Shown here: positions 17,502 through 24,618 of the stretch, piece after piece
Numbering within the stretch: position 1 is the stretch's first letter
Layout: every line of letters starts with the position of its first letter
From: Desulfovibrionales bacterium
GTDB taxonomy: Bacteria; Desulfobacterota; Desulfovibrionia; Desulfovibrionales; Desulfovibrionaceae
NCBI GenBank assembly: GCA_030156255.1
Contig: JASGMV010000024.1
Location: 1 to 56,757, forward strand
Direction of reading: 5' to 3'
Length of the DNA stretch: 56,757 nucleotides
Made by a program: the position numbers and the translations under genes
Notes under the pieces: model-generated
Databases searched by the model: none
What the model was told of the DNA's origin: nothing
Seen by the model: only the letters and a program-made list of their open reading frames with translations

Positions 17502-18269
17502 ATGTCCGAGGAGAAAAAGGCGCAGCAGGGCGAATGGAGAGTCGCTCGCACGCAAGTGGAAAACGACGACGTAACTTCGTTGTTTCTGGAAGGGCCCGTG
17601 GAAAAGGTGAAAAATCGCAAGCCGGGGCAGTTCGCGGTCATCAGAGTCTGGAATGGAGAAGACTGGAGCGAGCCGCATCCCTTCACCATCTCCTGCGCGC
17701 CGGGAGACGGATGTTTGAGGTTCACCATTAAAAACGTCGGGGAGTTCACCTCCAAGATTCGGGACCTGAAGCCCGGAACCCCGATACAATTCTCCGGTCC
17801 CTTCGGCGCGTTTTGCAAGGATATCGATCAGGAGAAGGAGATCGTCATGATCGCCGGCGGCGTCGGCGTCACGCCCTTTCTCAGCGTGCTGCGCCATTTT
17901 CGGGAAATCAAGGCCGACAATCGCGTGGTGCTGTTCTGGGGCAACAAAACGTCGGCCGACGCCTTCGCCTCCGAGGAGCTGGAGGCGATGACCCGAGAGT
18001 TGAATCTCAAGGTGGTTCACGCCTTCGACCACGTCACGCCGGAGGATTTGCCGCCTTCCCCGGACCCGGAGCGGGTCGTACACATCCTCGGCTATTTGAG
18101 CCGCGACGTGCTGCGGGAGCACATCCACACGCCGGAGGCCTCGTTCTATTTGTGCGGGCCGCCGCCCATGCAGAACGCCGTGATCGACGAATTGGCGGCC
18201 TGCGGCGTGGATCCTTCCCGCGTTCAGAAAGAAACCTTCTCCGCGCCGGCCAGGCCCAAAAAGGGGTAG
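17502..18269 (+). CDS. FAD/NAD(P)-binding oxidoreductase (ferredoxin reductase-like, HydG/AsrB-type)
   Basis: 255 residues, with GGAGG before the ATG. The two-domain ferredoxin-NADP reductase architecture is clear. A FAD-binding barrel carries the HPFTIS motif (compare RxYS). The NAD(P)-binding domain has MIAGGVGVTPFLSVLR (about 115-130) and ends in YLCGPPPMQNAVIDEL. There is no transmembrane segment and no C-terminal Fe-S cysteine cluster of the PyrK/AsrB type, so the electron partner must be separate. Relatives pass electrons between NAD(P)H and an Fe-S or haem partner. No hydrogenase or sulfite reductase subunit is adjacent. Its stop lies only a few bases from the convergent HesB-like gene. 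Confidence 0.8.
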   Translation: MSEEKKAQQGEWRVARTQVENDDVTSLFLEGPVEKVKNRKPGQFAVIRVWNGEDWSEPHPFTISCAPGDGCLRFTIKNVGEFTSKIRDLKPGTPIQFSGPFGAFCKDIDQEKEIVMIAGGVGVTPFLSVLRHFREIKADNRVVLFWGNKTSADAFASEELEAMTRELNLKVVHAFDHVTPEDLPPSPDPERVVHILGYLSRDVLREHIHTPEASFYLCGPPPMQNAVIDELAACGVDPSRVQKETFSAPARPKKG

Positions 18270-18276
18270 CACTCGG

Positions 18277-18582
18277 TCAGAAGCTGCAGGTTGCGCCACC
18301 CGGGGCGCTGCGGGAGTAGACGGTCAGGCCGTGGTAATCCACGTCCACGGTGAAGGGCCCGAACGTATCGGCCAACCCCGGCGCGACAAGGAAACGGACG
18401 CCGTTGCTTTCGACCTCGATGTCGCCATCCGCCGGCTCGTCCAGAGCCAGGCCGAGTCTGGGGCCGGTTCAACCGGCTCCCTTGTAGTGAATGCGCAAGG
18501 CTCCCGGCGCGCCTTCGAGCCGGCGGATGATCTCTTGCGCCGCGGCCCGGGTGGCTCGGACCATATTCGAATGATCGTGCAT
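18277..18582 (-). CDS. HesB/IscA-like selenoprotein (in-frame TGA read as selenocysteine)
   Basis: 101 residues if the TGA at 18469-18471 (codon 38) is read through. The frame starts at the ATG at 18580-18582 with GGAG eight bases upstream. Before the TGA the protein reads GALRIHYKGAG; after it, in the same frame, TGPRLGLALDEPADGDIEVE. This is the IscA/HesB pattern LR..Y.G.GC.GP..GLALDE, with the TGA exactly where the first cluster-ligating Cys belongs. HesB-like selenoproteins are a known family in selenocysteine-using deltaproteobacteria. The C-terminal CxC of IscA is reduced to one cysteine (Cys99 in GGATCSF). A SECIS-like hairpin follows the TGA. The likely role is Fe-S or selenium/sulfur handling; no isc/suf genes are adjacent. 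Gene callers would truncate or miss it. Confidence 0.8.
18432..18468 (-). promoter_or_regulatory. SECIS-like hairpin after the recoded TGA
   Basis: Reading leftward from the TGA, bases 18450-18432 form CTGGCTC-tggac-GAGCCGG: a seven-pair stem (one G-U) closed by a five-base loop. The loop begins 25 bases after the TGA and has G at its second position. Known bacterial SECIS elements have an apical loop 16-37 bases downstream of UGA with a G in its first two positions, so the geometry fits. Confidence 0.65.
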
Positions 18583-18810
18583 GCGATGGCTCCGTGTTTT
18601 GTCTTTTCCGTGAGTTATCGCATGCGGGCGTGAAAAGGCAACCAATCCCGGGGCGAAACTTTTTGGCGCGCAACGGCGGTTCGTTCGCGCCAAGGGAGAC
18701 GCCGGCCGGACAAAAGCTCCGCCGCGGCGGCGACGGACTTCAGCCTAGCGCTCCATGAAACGCGAATGGCCAGGGCGAAACCGGCGCCGTTAGAACTTGA
18801 AAGGTTCTTA

Positions 18811-18841
18811 TTGACAGAAGGTTGCGGCGACAGGATACAAT
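18811..18841 (+). promoter_or_regulatory. Putative sigma-70 promoter of cheV
   Basis: TTGACA at 18811-18816 and TACAAT at 18836-18841 are separated by 19 bases, slightly longer than ideal. It lies 30 bases ahead of the cheV start at 18871. Confidence 0.45.
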
Positions 18842-18870
18842 GGCCTACAAATCGTGGAGGAGGGCGAAGC

Positions 18871-19833
18871 ATGAGCCGAAGCGAAACGTTGCTTGAAGTT
18901 GGGACGAATGAGCTTGAGATTATTGAATTTTTTATTGACGAAACCCCCGAGGACGGCGGCGAGCCGATAAAAAACCACTTTGGCGTCAATGTGGCCAAGG
19001 TGCTGGAAGTGATCGAGAGCCCTCAACTCGAAGCCCAGCCTTCGGCGCCGCATCCCTGCTTCATGGGGACGATTCCCCTGCGCGACAAGATCCTGCCGGT
19101 GCTCGACCTGAGCGTCTGGTTGGATATCCCGCGGGCCCAGCACCCCAACGAGGTGATTCTCGTTACCGAGTTCTATGGAAAGATCACCGGATTCCTGTCC
19201 TCGGGCGTGACGCAGATTCACCGCTTGAGCTGGGGCGAAGTGAACCCTCCCAGCAAGTACATCGAGTCCGTCCACGGCAACTGCGTCAACGGCATGGTCC
19301 GCATCGAAGATCGTTTCGTGCTGATGCTGGACTTCGAGCGCATTCTCGCCGAACTGGACCCGGATTTCGACGAAAAAGCCGGGGAAACCGCCGTCCACGC
19401 CCGGGAGAAGTACCGGGCGCTGATGGCGGACGACTCCAAGGCCGTCCGCGCCATGCTCAAGAACAAGCTGGAGGCGGCCAACTTCGAAGTGCTGTTGGTC
19501 AACGACGGCCTGGAGGCCTGGGAGACGCTCAACGGGTTGCGCGAAAAGGCGCAAAGCCAGGGCGAGGACGTCACCGACCTGGTGGACATCGTGGTTTCGG
19601 ATATCGAAATGCCCCGTATGGACGGCTACACCCTGACCAAGCGCATCAAAGACGACAGCCAACTGAACCGGTTGCCGGTCATCCTTTTTTCATCCCTCAT
19701 CCGGGACGACTTGCGCCATAAAGGCGTATCCGTCGGGGCCGACGACCAAATCACCAAACCGGAATTCGATTCGCTCGCCGAAAGGGCGGTGAATTTGGTC
19801 GAAGGCCGCAAGGCCCGAGAAAAAGACGAATAG
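18871..19833 (+). CDS. cheV: Chemotaxis coupling protein CheV (CheW-receiver fusion), copy 1
   Basis: 320 residues, starting at the ATG after GGAGGAGGG. The N-terminal CheW domain (about 15-165; GVNVAKVLEVIESP, IPLRDKILPVLDLSVWL) docks on receptors and CheA. The C-terminal receiver (about 185-315) has the acidic pair in ALMADDSKAVR, the phosphoacceptor Asp in DIVVSDIEMPRMDGY and the lysine in QITKPEF. CheV couples chemoreceptors to the kinase and can be phosphorylated for adaptation. It is closely similar to the second copy at 44284-45255 (shared LLE.GTNELEI.EFFI). No receptor or CheA is adjacent. It ends three bases before the convergent Gln-rich gene. Confidence 0.9.
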   Translation: MSRSETLLEVGTNELEIIEFFIDETPEDGGEPIKNHFGVNVAKVLEVIESPQLEAQPSAPHPCFMGTIPLRDKILPVLDLSVWLDIPRAQHPNEVILVTEFYGKITGFLSSGVTQIHRLSWGEVNPPSKYIESVHGNCVNGMVRIEDRFVLMLDFERILAELDPDFDEKAGETAVHAREKYRALMADDSKAVRAMLKNKLEAANFEVLLVNDGLEAWETLNGLREKAQSQGEDVTDLVDIVVSDIEMPRMDGYTLTKRIKDDSQLNRLPVILFSSLIRDDLRHKGVSVGADDQITKPEFDSLAERAVNLVEGRKAREKDE

Positions 19834-19836
19834 TCC

Positions 19837-20535
19837 TTACTGGCTCTGCTGCTGGCCGGCCTGATTCGCCGCCGGCTGCTGCTGCGCCGGTTGCTGCGGC
19901 TGGGTCTGCGCCGGCTTCGAGGTGGACCCGGTGTCGTAGCCGGAAGTGACGTCCACCGAGGTTTGCACGTCCGAACTCTCCGACTCCTGTCTGGAGTTCG
20001 TCGGCCCAGGCGCCGGCCCCGATTGTTGCGCTTCCGGGGCGGCTTGCTGCGCTTGCGCCGGTTGCGCGGGCTGCTGCTGTTGAGGCTCCGCTTGCTGCGG
20101 GGCCGGCTGTTGCGGTTGCTGCGCCGGCGCCGGCTGCTGATCGGCTTGGTTCGCCGCCGGTTGCTGCTGCTGGGGTTGCTGCGGGGCCGGCTGTTGTTGC
20201 GGCTGTTGCTGTTGCGCCGGCGCCTGGGGAGCTTGCTGCTGCGCCTGCGGCTGTTGCTGCGGTTGCGCCGGTTGCGCCTGGGCCGGTTGCTGCTGGTTTG
20301 GCTGTTGGGGAGCGGTTTGCTGCTGCGCCTGCCCCTGCGGTTGCGTCTGGGTCGGCTGTTGGGGCGCGGCTTGCTGCTGTTGCTGTTGCGGGGCTTGTTG
20401 CTGCGTGGCCGGATCGCTCTGGGCGGGTTGCGTCTGGATTTGGCCGGCGGCCGGGTCTTGCGGATTTTCCTGGGCCAGGGCAGGAGTCGCCGAAGCGAAA
20501 AACGCCGTGAGAACAAGCGCCAAAAGTTTTTTCAT
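19837..20535 (-). CDS. Exported Gln/Pro/Ala-rich low-complexity protein
   Basis: 232 residues. MKKLLALVLTAFFASATPALA is a signal peptide, and AAGGA sits upstream of the start. The rest is almost wholly Gln, Pro and Ala (about 85 glutamines, runs up to six). Only one less biased stretch near residues 175-205 contains SESSDVQTSVDVTSGYDTGS. There is no recognisable fold, cysteine or anchor. It should be an extended, disordered periplasmic or outer-surface protein, perhaps a spacer or binding scaffold; function is unknown. The DNA is built of near-repeated CAG/CAA/CCG codons, so length is likely to vary between strains by slippage. Confidence 0.7.
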   Translation of the reverse strand: MKKLLALVLTAFFASATPALAQENPQDPAAGQIQTQPAQSDPATQQQAPQQQQQQAAPQQPTQTQPQGQAQQQTAPQQPNQQQPAQAQPAQPQQQPQAQQQAPQAPAQQQQPQQQPAPQQPQQQQPAANQADQQPAPAQQPQQPAPQQAEPQQQQPAQPAQAQQAAPEAQQSGPAPGPTNSRQESESSDVQTSVDVTSGYDTGSTSKPAQTQPQQPAQQQPAANQAGQQQSQ

Positions 20536-20579
20536 GGTCCGTTCCTTATTGCCGCCGGCGGGCGAGTTGGATGTTCATG

Positions 20580-20840
20580 AAACCGTTTCAGTTTACTGGC
20601 ATACATGCAATGCGTGAAAAAATGAAGTCTTTCGACATCCCCAAGGCCATTATCGAACCATTTTCGTCGAGGGCCTTCGTTTGCTTGATGGCTGCGAAAC
20701 CCCGTTCCGTTTTTTCGGGCGTTGAGCCTGAAAGGGCTGCTTCGCCGTTTTTCGCAATGCATCCGCTGCGATTTTCTGTAGTCGGTGGAGAGTCCGTCTG
20801 TGCGGGCGCCCGTTGGCGGACTCTCCCGCCGTTTTTTCTT
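20580..20840 (+). ncRNA. Candidate small RNA ending at an orphan terminator
   Basis: The terminator at 20787-20837 points right but nothing upstream on the plus strand codes for protein; the flanking gene on the left is leftward. A short transcript beginning somewhere after 20560 would explain it. The left boundary is a guess, as no convincing promoter was found. I could not match it to 6S, SRP, tmRNA or RNase P signatures. Confidence 0.3.
20787..20837 (+). terminator. Intrinsic terminator
   Basis: GGAGAGTCCG (20787-20796) pairs with CGGACTCTCC (20817-20826), with a further GC-rich inner stem around 20801-20812, followed by CGCCG and a run of six T. On the opposite strand there is no T-run, so it acts rightward. 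Confidence 0.7.
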
Positions 20841-20969
20841 TTCTGTGGGGCTTGTTAAAGCGTAGGGCCGGAACCGCTTGCTTTGGGGGCGCCCATCCAT
20901 TACATTGAAACCGGACGACTGGAGCGTCCACCAGATCTTTTTGCGTAATAATCCTTACACGCTTTCACC

Positions 20970-21779
20970 ATGAGCCTGTACGACAAGTTATCCGAGTCCT
21001 TGTCCGACGAAGTCATGACCGACATGGCCGAGGAGTTTTTCGGCGCCCGTCGGGCGTTGGAGGAGGACCTTGAATTTTTTGGCGTCATGGTCGAGCGGCT
21101 CAAGGCGCGGCGAAGGGACGTTCAAAACGCTTACGCCGTGCTGCGGCGGCTGTTGCTGGACGACGTCGAGGCCGAAGCCTTGATGCGCAGCCTGGGGCTC
21201 GAAGACCATCTGGCGGACTTGGCCGGCGGGACGATGGATATGGCCCTGCTCCGGCGTCCGCCGCGAGTCCTGTATTTTTCCCGTCGGTACGCGCGCGCCC
21301 TGTTTTGGGCCTATTCGTATTTCTACAAGACCCTGGACGCCTATCGACACGGGCAATGGCGGGACGATCCCCGCCAGAAAGGCCGCAAGACGCTCAGCGT
21401 GCACTACGAGCAGGCCCGGGAGTTTTGCCGCCGGCTCAACGAGCGCATCGAGGACTTGAACACCCATTGTTCGCCGGCGTGCGCGCTGCAGCGCGTGAAG
21501 TCGATGGACCCGGAGCAGGTGGAGCGCGAGCGGATCACCGGGGCGACGTTTACCGACTACGCCTGCGGCCTGGATGATGCGATGGCTTTCAAGCCCGCCG
21601 AGTTTCCGGAGGAGGCGTTGCCCGAGTACTGCGATGCGCCGGAGCCGAAGGATGCGGAAAAAATCGTACTTGCCTTCGGTTTGAAACTCGCCCGCCGGCG
21701 GCGCGTCGAGGCGCGCGGCGCATTGAGGGACATTGTCTGCGCCTGGCGGGAGGCCCGCAAGGGGGCGGCGAAGGGATGA
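20970..21779 (+). CDS. Conserved hypothetical protein, unknown function
   Basis: 269 residues, cytosolic, with no signal peptide or membrane segment. It is rich in charged helices, with stretches such as FFGARRALEEDLEFFGVMVE, the aromatic YFSRRYARALFWAYSYFYKT (about 105-124), and LKLARRRRVEARGALRDIV near the end. Three cysteines (NTHCSPAC and YCDA) are scattered. No catalytic motif is evident. Composition matches neighbouring genes, so it looks native, and it is probably a lineage-specific Desulfovibrionales protein. An exported protein gene follows after 26 bases and is likely in the same transcript. Confidence 0.65.
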   Translation: MSLYDKLSESLSDEVMTDMAEEFFGARRALEEDLEFFGVMVERLKARRRDVQNAYAVLRRLLLDDVEAEALMRSLGLEDHLADLAGGTMDMALLRRPPRVLYFSRRYARALFWAYSYFYKTLDAYRHGQWRDDPRQKGRKTLSVHYEQAREFCRRLNERIEDLNTHCSPACALQRVKSMDPEQVERERITGATFTDYACGLDDAMAFKPAEFPEEALPEYCDAPEPKDAEKIVLAFGLKLARRRRVEARGALRDIVCAWREARKGAAKG

Positions 21780-21805
21780 CTCCGCCGGGTCGGAGGACCT
21801 TGGTT

Positions 21806-22300
21806 ATGAAAAAATTGTTCTGTTCGGGAGCGGCTTGTCTGCTTTTGGCGTTGATGGGCGCGGTGTTGCTTCCGCAGACCGGCATGGCCCAGGAGAAACA
21901 GAACCCGCCGCCGGCCTCCAGCCTGAAGGAAGCCGCCCCGGACGGCCAGGGCCGCCAATGGCCGGTGCTGGTGGCCTTCGAGGGAGCGGACCTTTTGGGG
22001 CAGCGGCTGGCTTTACGGCTCAAGGAAAGGCTGGACGCCTCCCCGTTGTTCCGACTGGCGCGGCAGGATGAAAAGGCGGTCAAGGTGCTGCTGACCAGCC
22101 GCACCGAGATTCAGGAGCGCCCGGCCTTTGGTTCGGTCTACGCCGCGGTGTGGATGTACGCCGAAGGCAAGGACGTCCTGGCCTATTTCCTGGACGCCCA
22201 GGCGGGCTCGGTGGACGAGGCCCGTCTGGACGCCGAGGCGGATCGCCTGGCCGCGAACGCGGACAAGATCGCCGAACGGTACGCCTACCTGTTCGAATAG
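21806..22300 (+). CDS. Exported hypothetical protein
   Basis: 164 residues from the ATG at 21806 (GGAGG ten bases upstream; an earlier in-frame ATG overlaps the preceding gene). A signal peptide MKKLFCSGAACLLLALMGAV ends near GMAQEK. The mature part begins with a Pro/Ser-rich linker. A compact alpha/beta domain follows: WPVLVAFEGADLLGQRLALR, then SPLFRLARQDEKAVKVLLTS, GSVYAAVWMYAEG, and a C-terminal helix IAERYAYLFE. The pattern resembles small periplasmic proteins that follow signalling or secretion genes, but I cannot name a family. It is probably co-transcribed with 20970-21779. Confidence 0.65.
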   Translation: MKKLFCSGAACLLLALMGAVLLPQTGMAQEKQNPPPASSLKEAAPDGQGRQWPVLVAFEGADLLGQRLALRLKERLDASPLFRLARQDEKAVKVLLTSRTEIQERPAFGSVYAAVWMYAEGKDVLAYFLDAQAGSVDEARLDAEADRLAANADKIAERYAYLFE

Positions 22301-22341
22301 CCGTCCCACGACCGGACCGCGGCCCGGCCGGAGGCGCTTGC

Positions 22342-23652
22342 TCAGGTCTTCGGAAGCCAGACCTCCGCCAGTTCCGGGCCGAAGTAGGCCCGCTCGTTTT
22401 CCGCCAACATGCCGAGGCTCAGGCAGAGGATGCTCCACAGGTTCACGGTGCGCCAGCCTCCCTTGTAGTGCTCGGAGAGCTCCTCGATCTGCGCATGGCA
22501 GTTGTGGCAGGGCGTGATCACGTAATCCGCTCTGGTCGCCTTGATCTGTCCGGCCTTGACGCGTCCGTAGGCCAGCCGTGCGTCCTTGAATCCCGATTGC
22601 AGGAAGCCTCCCCCGCCGCCGCAGCAATAATTGTTGGACCGGTTGGGGAACATGTCCACGAAGTTTTCCTCGCCCACGCACGCCTTGACCACAAAGCGCA
22701 GCTCTTCGGCGAAAGCGTCGCCCATGGACTTGCGCACGGCCATGCACGGGTCCTGGACCGTGAACCGAAGCTTCAGGTCCTTGTTCCATTCGCTGCTGGG
22801 CGTGAGTCTGCCCTCGCGAATCCAGCGGGCGTACCAGTTGACGATGTGGTCGAAGTCGACTCCGCCGGTGTCCATGCCGAATCGCTGAAGACCGGCCCAG
22901 ATGGAGTAAAAGGAGTGGCCGCATTCTATGTTGACCCAGGATTTGCAGCCGAGATTTTTGACTCCGAGGACCTGCTTGTCCAGGATTTCGCGCCAGTGCT
23001 CGTCCTCGGCCGCGAACATGCAGTAGTTTTCCGCGCCCCAGCCCGTGGACCCGTAGGTCCAATCGACGCCGGCCCGGTGGAGAATTTTCCATAGGGGCGC
23101 CATTTCTTCGGGCTCTTTGACCGGCTCCCGGGAGTTCTGGTTGAAGAAGAAATAGGCGCCTTCCTTGTCGATGGGGGCCTGCAGGTCTTCGAAACCGGGC
23201 TGGGTCTCGTGGATTTCCTCCAGCACGTCGTCCACCACGAAGCGGAAGTCGTCGCTGGAAATCCCCACGGCGCTTGCGCCTTGGGTGCGCAGGCCCTGGT
23301 CGCAGGAGCCGATGATCCCCTTGGGTTTTTTGTCTCGCGGCCAACCGGCCCGCAGTTCGTAGACCAGGGCCGGAATGTCCACCTGCATGGGGCAGACCTC
23401 CTTGCAGCGGAAGCACATGGTGCACATCCATACCCAGGGCGTGGAGGCGATTTCCTCGTCCAGTCCCAGGGCGGCCATGCGCAGCAGCTTTCGGGGGTTC
23501 ATGTCTTCGAGGCCGGAGGCGGGACATCCGGCGGAGCACAGTCCGCAGGTGAGGCAAAGATCAAGGTTGCCCCCCGCGGGAAGCAGTTCGGACACTTTGT
23601 CCACAAAAGCGCCGCGTCGTTTGTCGTCGATTCGAATCGCCGGTTCGACCAT
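22342..23652 (-). CDS. HdrD/DsrK/TmcB-type Fe-S oxidoreductase
   Basis: 436 residues, ribosome site AAGGAG. It has two N-terminal [4Fe-4S] motifs, CLTCGLCSAGCP (33-44) and CTMCFRCKEVCP (77-88). A C-terminal CCG domain, YCCGGGGGF with the later CHNCHAQI, binds the noncubane cluster of heterodisulfide reductases. The first CCG repeat is degenerate (NIECGHSFY only). There is no transmembrane segment, so it would be a cytosolic, membrane-associated subunit. In sulfate reducers such proteins (DsrK, HmcF, TmcB) pass electrons from membrane cytochrome complexes to thiol-disulfide partners such as DsrC. The usual partner subunits (cytochrome c, membrane cytochrome b) are not adjacent, so the exact complex is unknown. 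Confidence 0.8.
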   Translation of the reverse strand: MVEPAIRIDDKRRGAFVDKVSELLPAGGNLDLCLTCGLCSAGCPASGLEDMNPRKLLRMAALGLDEEIASTPWVWMCTMCFRCKEVCPMQVDIPALVYELRAGWPRDKKPKGIIGSCDQGLRTQGASAVGISSDDFRFVVDDVLEEIHETQPGFEDLQAPIDKEGAYFFFNQNSREPVKEPEEMAPLWKILHRAGVDWTYGSTGWGAENYCMFAAEDEHWREILDKQVLGVKNLGCKSWVNIECGHSFYSIWAGLQRFGMDTGGVDFDHIVNWYARWIREGRLTPSSEWNKDLKLRFTVQDPCMAVRKSMGDAFAEELRFVVKACVGEENFVDMFPNRSNNYCCGGGGGFLQSGFKDARLAYGRVKAGQIKATRADYVITPCHNCHAQIEELSEHYKGGWRTVNLWSILCLSLGMLAENERAYFGPELAEVWLPKT

Positions 23653-24048
23653 CTCCCTGCTCCTTGTCTTGTCGCAGGGAGGGGGCTTCAGGACGCCTGC
23701 TCCCCGCTATCGTTGAGAATCGGGCGGCAAGTCCAACTCATGGTATTGTTTCGCACGGTCTCTTTGTATCGCTTCCGGAGCATGAGGAGGCGTCGCGAGC
23801 GTCTGTTCTTTGCGTTGCGCAACGCGGTGTGGGGCAGTAAACTTTTATAATTATAACAAACTATGGGGATTAAAGCGTGTTGTCCAATACTTTTTTTCTA
23901 TGCATTTCGTGTTGTTGCATTGAAAAAAATGACAGGACGCCGAAGGCGTGACGGCTTTGCTGCGCTTTGAAGACAAAATGCGGAGGTTCGAGAGCAGTTA
24001 ACTTTGAAAAGTCCAACGGCTCGGCAAGGATTTCAAGCGTAATATGCT
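23653..24048. other. 396-bp gap upstream of the HdrD-like gene
   Basis: It contains a perfect 14-bp palindrome (23812-23825), an A+T-rich zone at 23830-23930 and no supported gene. The promoter of the leftward HdrD-like gene must lie here, but I cannot place it. Confidence 0.5.
23812..23825. promoter_or_regulatory. 14-bp perfect palindrome, possible operator
   Basis: GCGTTGCGCAACGC, about 160 bases upstream of the HdrD-like start. The symmetry suits a dimeric regulator, but it does not match the FNR, CRP/HcpR or Rex consensus known to me. Confidence 0.35.
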
Positions 24049-24447
24049 CTAATCGATGAGCTTGATATTGCGCAGTTCGTCCAGGAGCTTGGCTTTGATG
24101 TCGGGTTTGGCGATGTAGGCGTCCGCGTATCCGTGAAAAAACGACTTACATACGTTTTTCGTGTCCGAAAGGGCGGAGATCATGATGAGCTTGAATGTAT
24201 GGATGTCGCTGACGCCCATTTCCTTTTCAAGGCTCCTCAACTGCTTGACCACTTCGTGGCCGTCCATGCCGGGCATCATGATATCCATGAACACCGCGTC
24301 GAACGGCTCGCTGGCCCCATGCTGCTCCCGGAAAAGTTCGATGGCTTCGTCGCCGTTATGCGCCACCGTGCAGGAGCCGTGCTTGGATAAGATTTTGGTG
24401 ATCAACAGAGCGATGCGCTCGTCGTCGTCAACGATCAAGAACTTCAT
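24049..24447 (-). CDS. Stand-alone CheY-like response regulator receiver
   Basis: 132 residues, a single receiver. It begins MKFLIVDDDERIALL (acidic pocket), the phosphoacceptor is Asp55 in VFMDIMMPGMDGHE, the conserved Ser sits in LIMISALSD and the lysine in YIAKPDI. It has no output domain. It lies downstream of, and is transcribed in the same direction as, the huge cyclase-like gene, with 171 bases between them. The A+T-rich spacer suggests its own promoter. It may act in the same pathway as the receiver at 7463-7888, with which it shares the phrase RSLEKEMGV or RALEREMGV. Confidence 0.85.
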   Translation of the reverse strand: MKFLIVDDDERIALLITKILSKHGSCTVAHNGDEAIELFREQHGASEPFDAVFMDIMMPGMDGHEVVKQLRSLEKEMGVSDIHTFKLIMISALSDTKNVCKSFFHGYADAYIAKPDIKAKLLDELRNIKLID

Positions 24448-24618
24448 GGGGGACTCCCTACGGTCCTGGGCGCTGGCAGGTGAAAGCCCCGCGGCCGCGT
24501 TAAGAGCGCTTCTATGTAATATTTTTAGATATCCTTATTTAGAAGGTATAGAGCCGGGAAACGAATGTCAACGCTTTCTTGTTGAAATTGAGGCGACATG
24601 TTGTAACACATCCTTTCT

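Larger units (their letters stand above)
20536..20969. other. 434-bp gap with an orphan terminator
   Basis: No protein gene is supported here. A strong rightward intrinsic terminator (20787-20837) ends an interval with no gene on its strand, which suggests a small RNA (see 20580-20840). Confidence 0.5.

Noticed and set aside
18469-18471. The in-frame TGA read as a nonsense mutation making a pseudogene
   Set aside because: The frame continues with conserved IscA/HesB residues, the TGA replaces precisely the cluster cysteine, and a SECIS-like hairpin follows; recoding explains all three.
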